Shown here: piece after piece, positions 63,051 to 64,000 of the stretch
Position numbering within the stretch: the stretch's first letter is position 1
Layout of the letters: the number at the start of each line of letters is the position of its first letter
Assembly: GCA_936432065.2 (NCBI GenBank)
Contig: OW386292.2
Coordinates: 133,687,460-133,751,459, forward strand
Direction: 5' to 3'
Origin: Rutpela maculata
Taxonomy: Eukaryota > Arthropoda > Insecta > Coleoptera > Cerambycidae
Length of the DNA stretch: 64,000 nucleotides
Notes under the pieces: generated by a model
The model's database searches: none
What the model was told of the DNA's origin: nothing
What the model saw: only the letters and a program-made list of their open reading frames with translations
Program-made: the position numbers and the translations under genes

Positions 63051-63674
63051 CAGCGGCGGCTGGTGAAATTTCAATATTTTTTTTCTCGTCTGTGGCGCAT
63101 GGGACCCATACGAAATTTGGGAAATAACATCTAGAGAAGCACTTCTCTAATGACCCCTAAAAAATTTTGAAAAAGCAGTTTGCGAAAAAAATTTTGAAAA
63201 TTCGCTAGCCTCCCCTGGGTCTAGGGACCCCTGTTTACTTTTATTTTTTTTTGTCATATGCATTTGACTTTTCATAAAAATGCATCGACAGATTTTGGAG
63301 TTTGTGAAAATATTTTCATTACTAACTGAAATACAATGAACTAAAATTTTGTAATTTTCAATTTAACAAATTACAATATTTCAATTCGTTGTATCTCAGT
63401 TAGTAATGAAAATATTTTCACAAACTCCAAAATCTGTCGATGCATTTTTATGAAAAGTCAAATGCATATGACAAAAAAAAATAAAAGTAAATAGGGGTCC
63501 CTAGACCCAGGGGAGGCTAGCGAATTTTCAAAAATTTTTTCGCAAACTGCTTTTTCAAAATTTTTTAGGAATCATTAGAGAAGTGCTTCTCTAGATGTTA
63601 TTTCCCAAGTTTCGTATGGGTCCCATGCGCCACAGACGAGAAAAAAAATATTGAAATTTCACCAGCCGCCACTG
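63051..63674. mobile_element. Near-perfect 624-bp palindromic element
   Basis: CAGCGGCGGCTGG and CCAGCCGCCACTG are the ends. Arms of about 300 bp are almost identical (GGGTCTAGGGACCCCTGTTT / AATAGGGGTCCCTAGACCC) around a spacer of about 25 bp. CAG...CTG ends suggest hAT, but no clean 8-bp duplication. No ORF. Confidence 0.75.
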
Positions 63675-64000
63675 TGCGTATCCCATTACTAAATTGTGAA
63701 GAAAACTAGATGCAAACTATTTTGATCAATTTTTTAAGTTATTAAACAATTTATGATAGCTTAAATAATAATGTATATATTTTAACAAAACTTTATGAAA
63801 ACACGCTTCCAATGGAATGGAAAATTTGAGGTCGATCCGATAAGTTTCAGAAGTATACTGCTTTAAACATGAACCGATGTGCTCAAAGTGTTGTCATTCA
63901 ATCCGAAAGTCTGCCTCAAAGTTGAGTTTACACTGTTAAAACCCAGCTATTTAAAATCAGATTTGTCTAATCTGCCAGAGATGGTGATTTGGGGACTATT
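63675..64000. other. Terminal AT-rich DNA
   Basis: No feature recognised. Confidence 0.35.

Overview
The window looks like intronic DNA of a large, AT-rich, transposon-filled arthropod genome. The mix of CR1/Jockey-type retrotransposons, hAT, Tc1/mariner and Harbinger-type MITEs fits an insect, and a beetle is my best guess. That is inference from composition and repeat families; no host gene here fixes the species.

Only one host gene is supported. It lies on the + strand and covers most of the window (4041-52975). Seven exons (4041-4867, 14541-14846, 21977-22184, 30330-30509, 41417-41602, 44717-45001, 52754-52975) join in frame to 2214 nt, giving 737 aa plus a stop. The product has an acidic finger-free N-terminus and 14 C2H2 zinc fingers. 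Four fingers are each cut by a phase-0 intron at exactly the same place, three residues after the second cysteine. Exons 4, 5 and 6 are therefore interchangeable, frame-neutral modules.

The introns (about 3 to 11 kb) are filled with mobile DNA. On the + strand are 5'-truncated non-LTR retrotransposons at 5.85-6.24, 7.8-9.3, 10.2-11.3, 23.5-25.9, 28.8-30.0 and 41.7-42.0 kb. On the - strand they lie at 0-1.6, 15.4-18.1, 23.4-28.3, 40.2-41.3, 44.0-44.65 and 54.4-54.9 kb. One element at about 33.2-37.3 kb has two intact ORFs; ORF2 has no ATG, and a canonical U_UUU_UUA slippery heptamer in the right frame lies at the start of the ORF overlap. DNA transposons with target-site duplications read directly from the sequence are at 11636-14098, 19996-21544, 22414-22626, 48459-49512, 51186-51531, 53387-53762 and 57936-58168. 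Several elements are nested, and in two cases a second copy in the same window shows the empty site.

Downstream of the zinc-finger gene (53-64 kb) there is only repeat DNA. It includes a TIR element carrying a cysteine-rich CXC-like ORF, a SWIM-type pseudogene, a Tc1/mariner transposase pseudogene and large foldback elements. Fragments of uncharacterised arthropod repeat-borne proteins recur: CXC-like modules at 12.6-13.2 and 56.4-56.8 kb, a C2HC-like module at 43.0 kb and a SWIM module at 58.2-58.5 kb.
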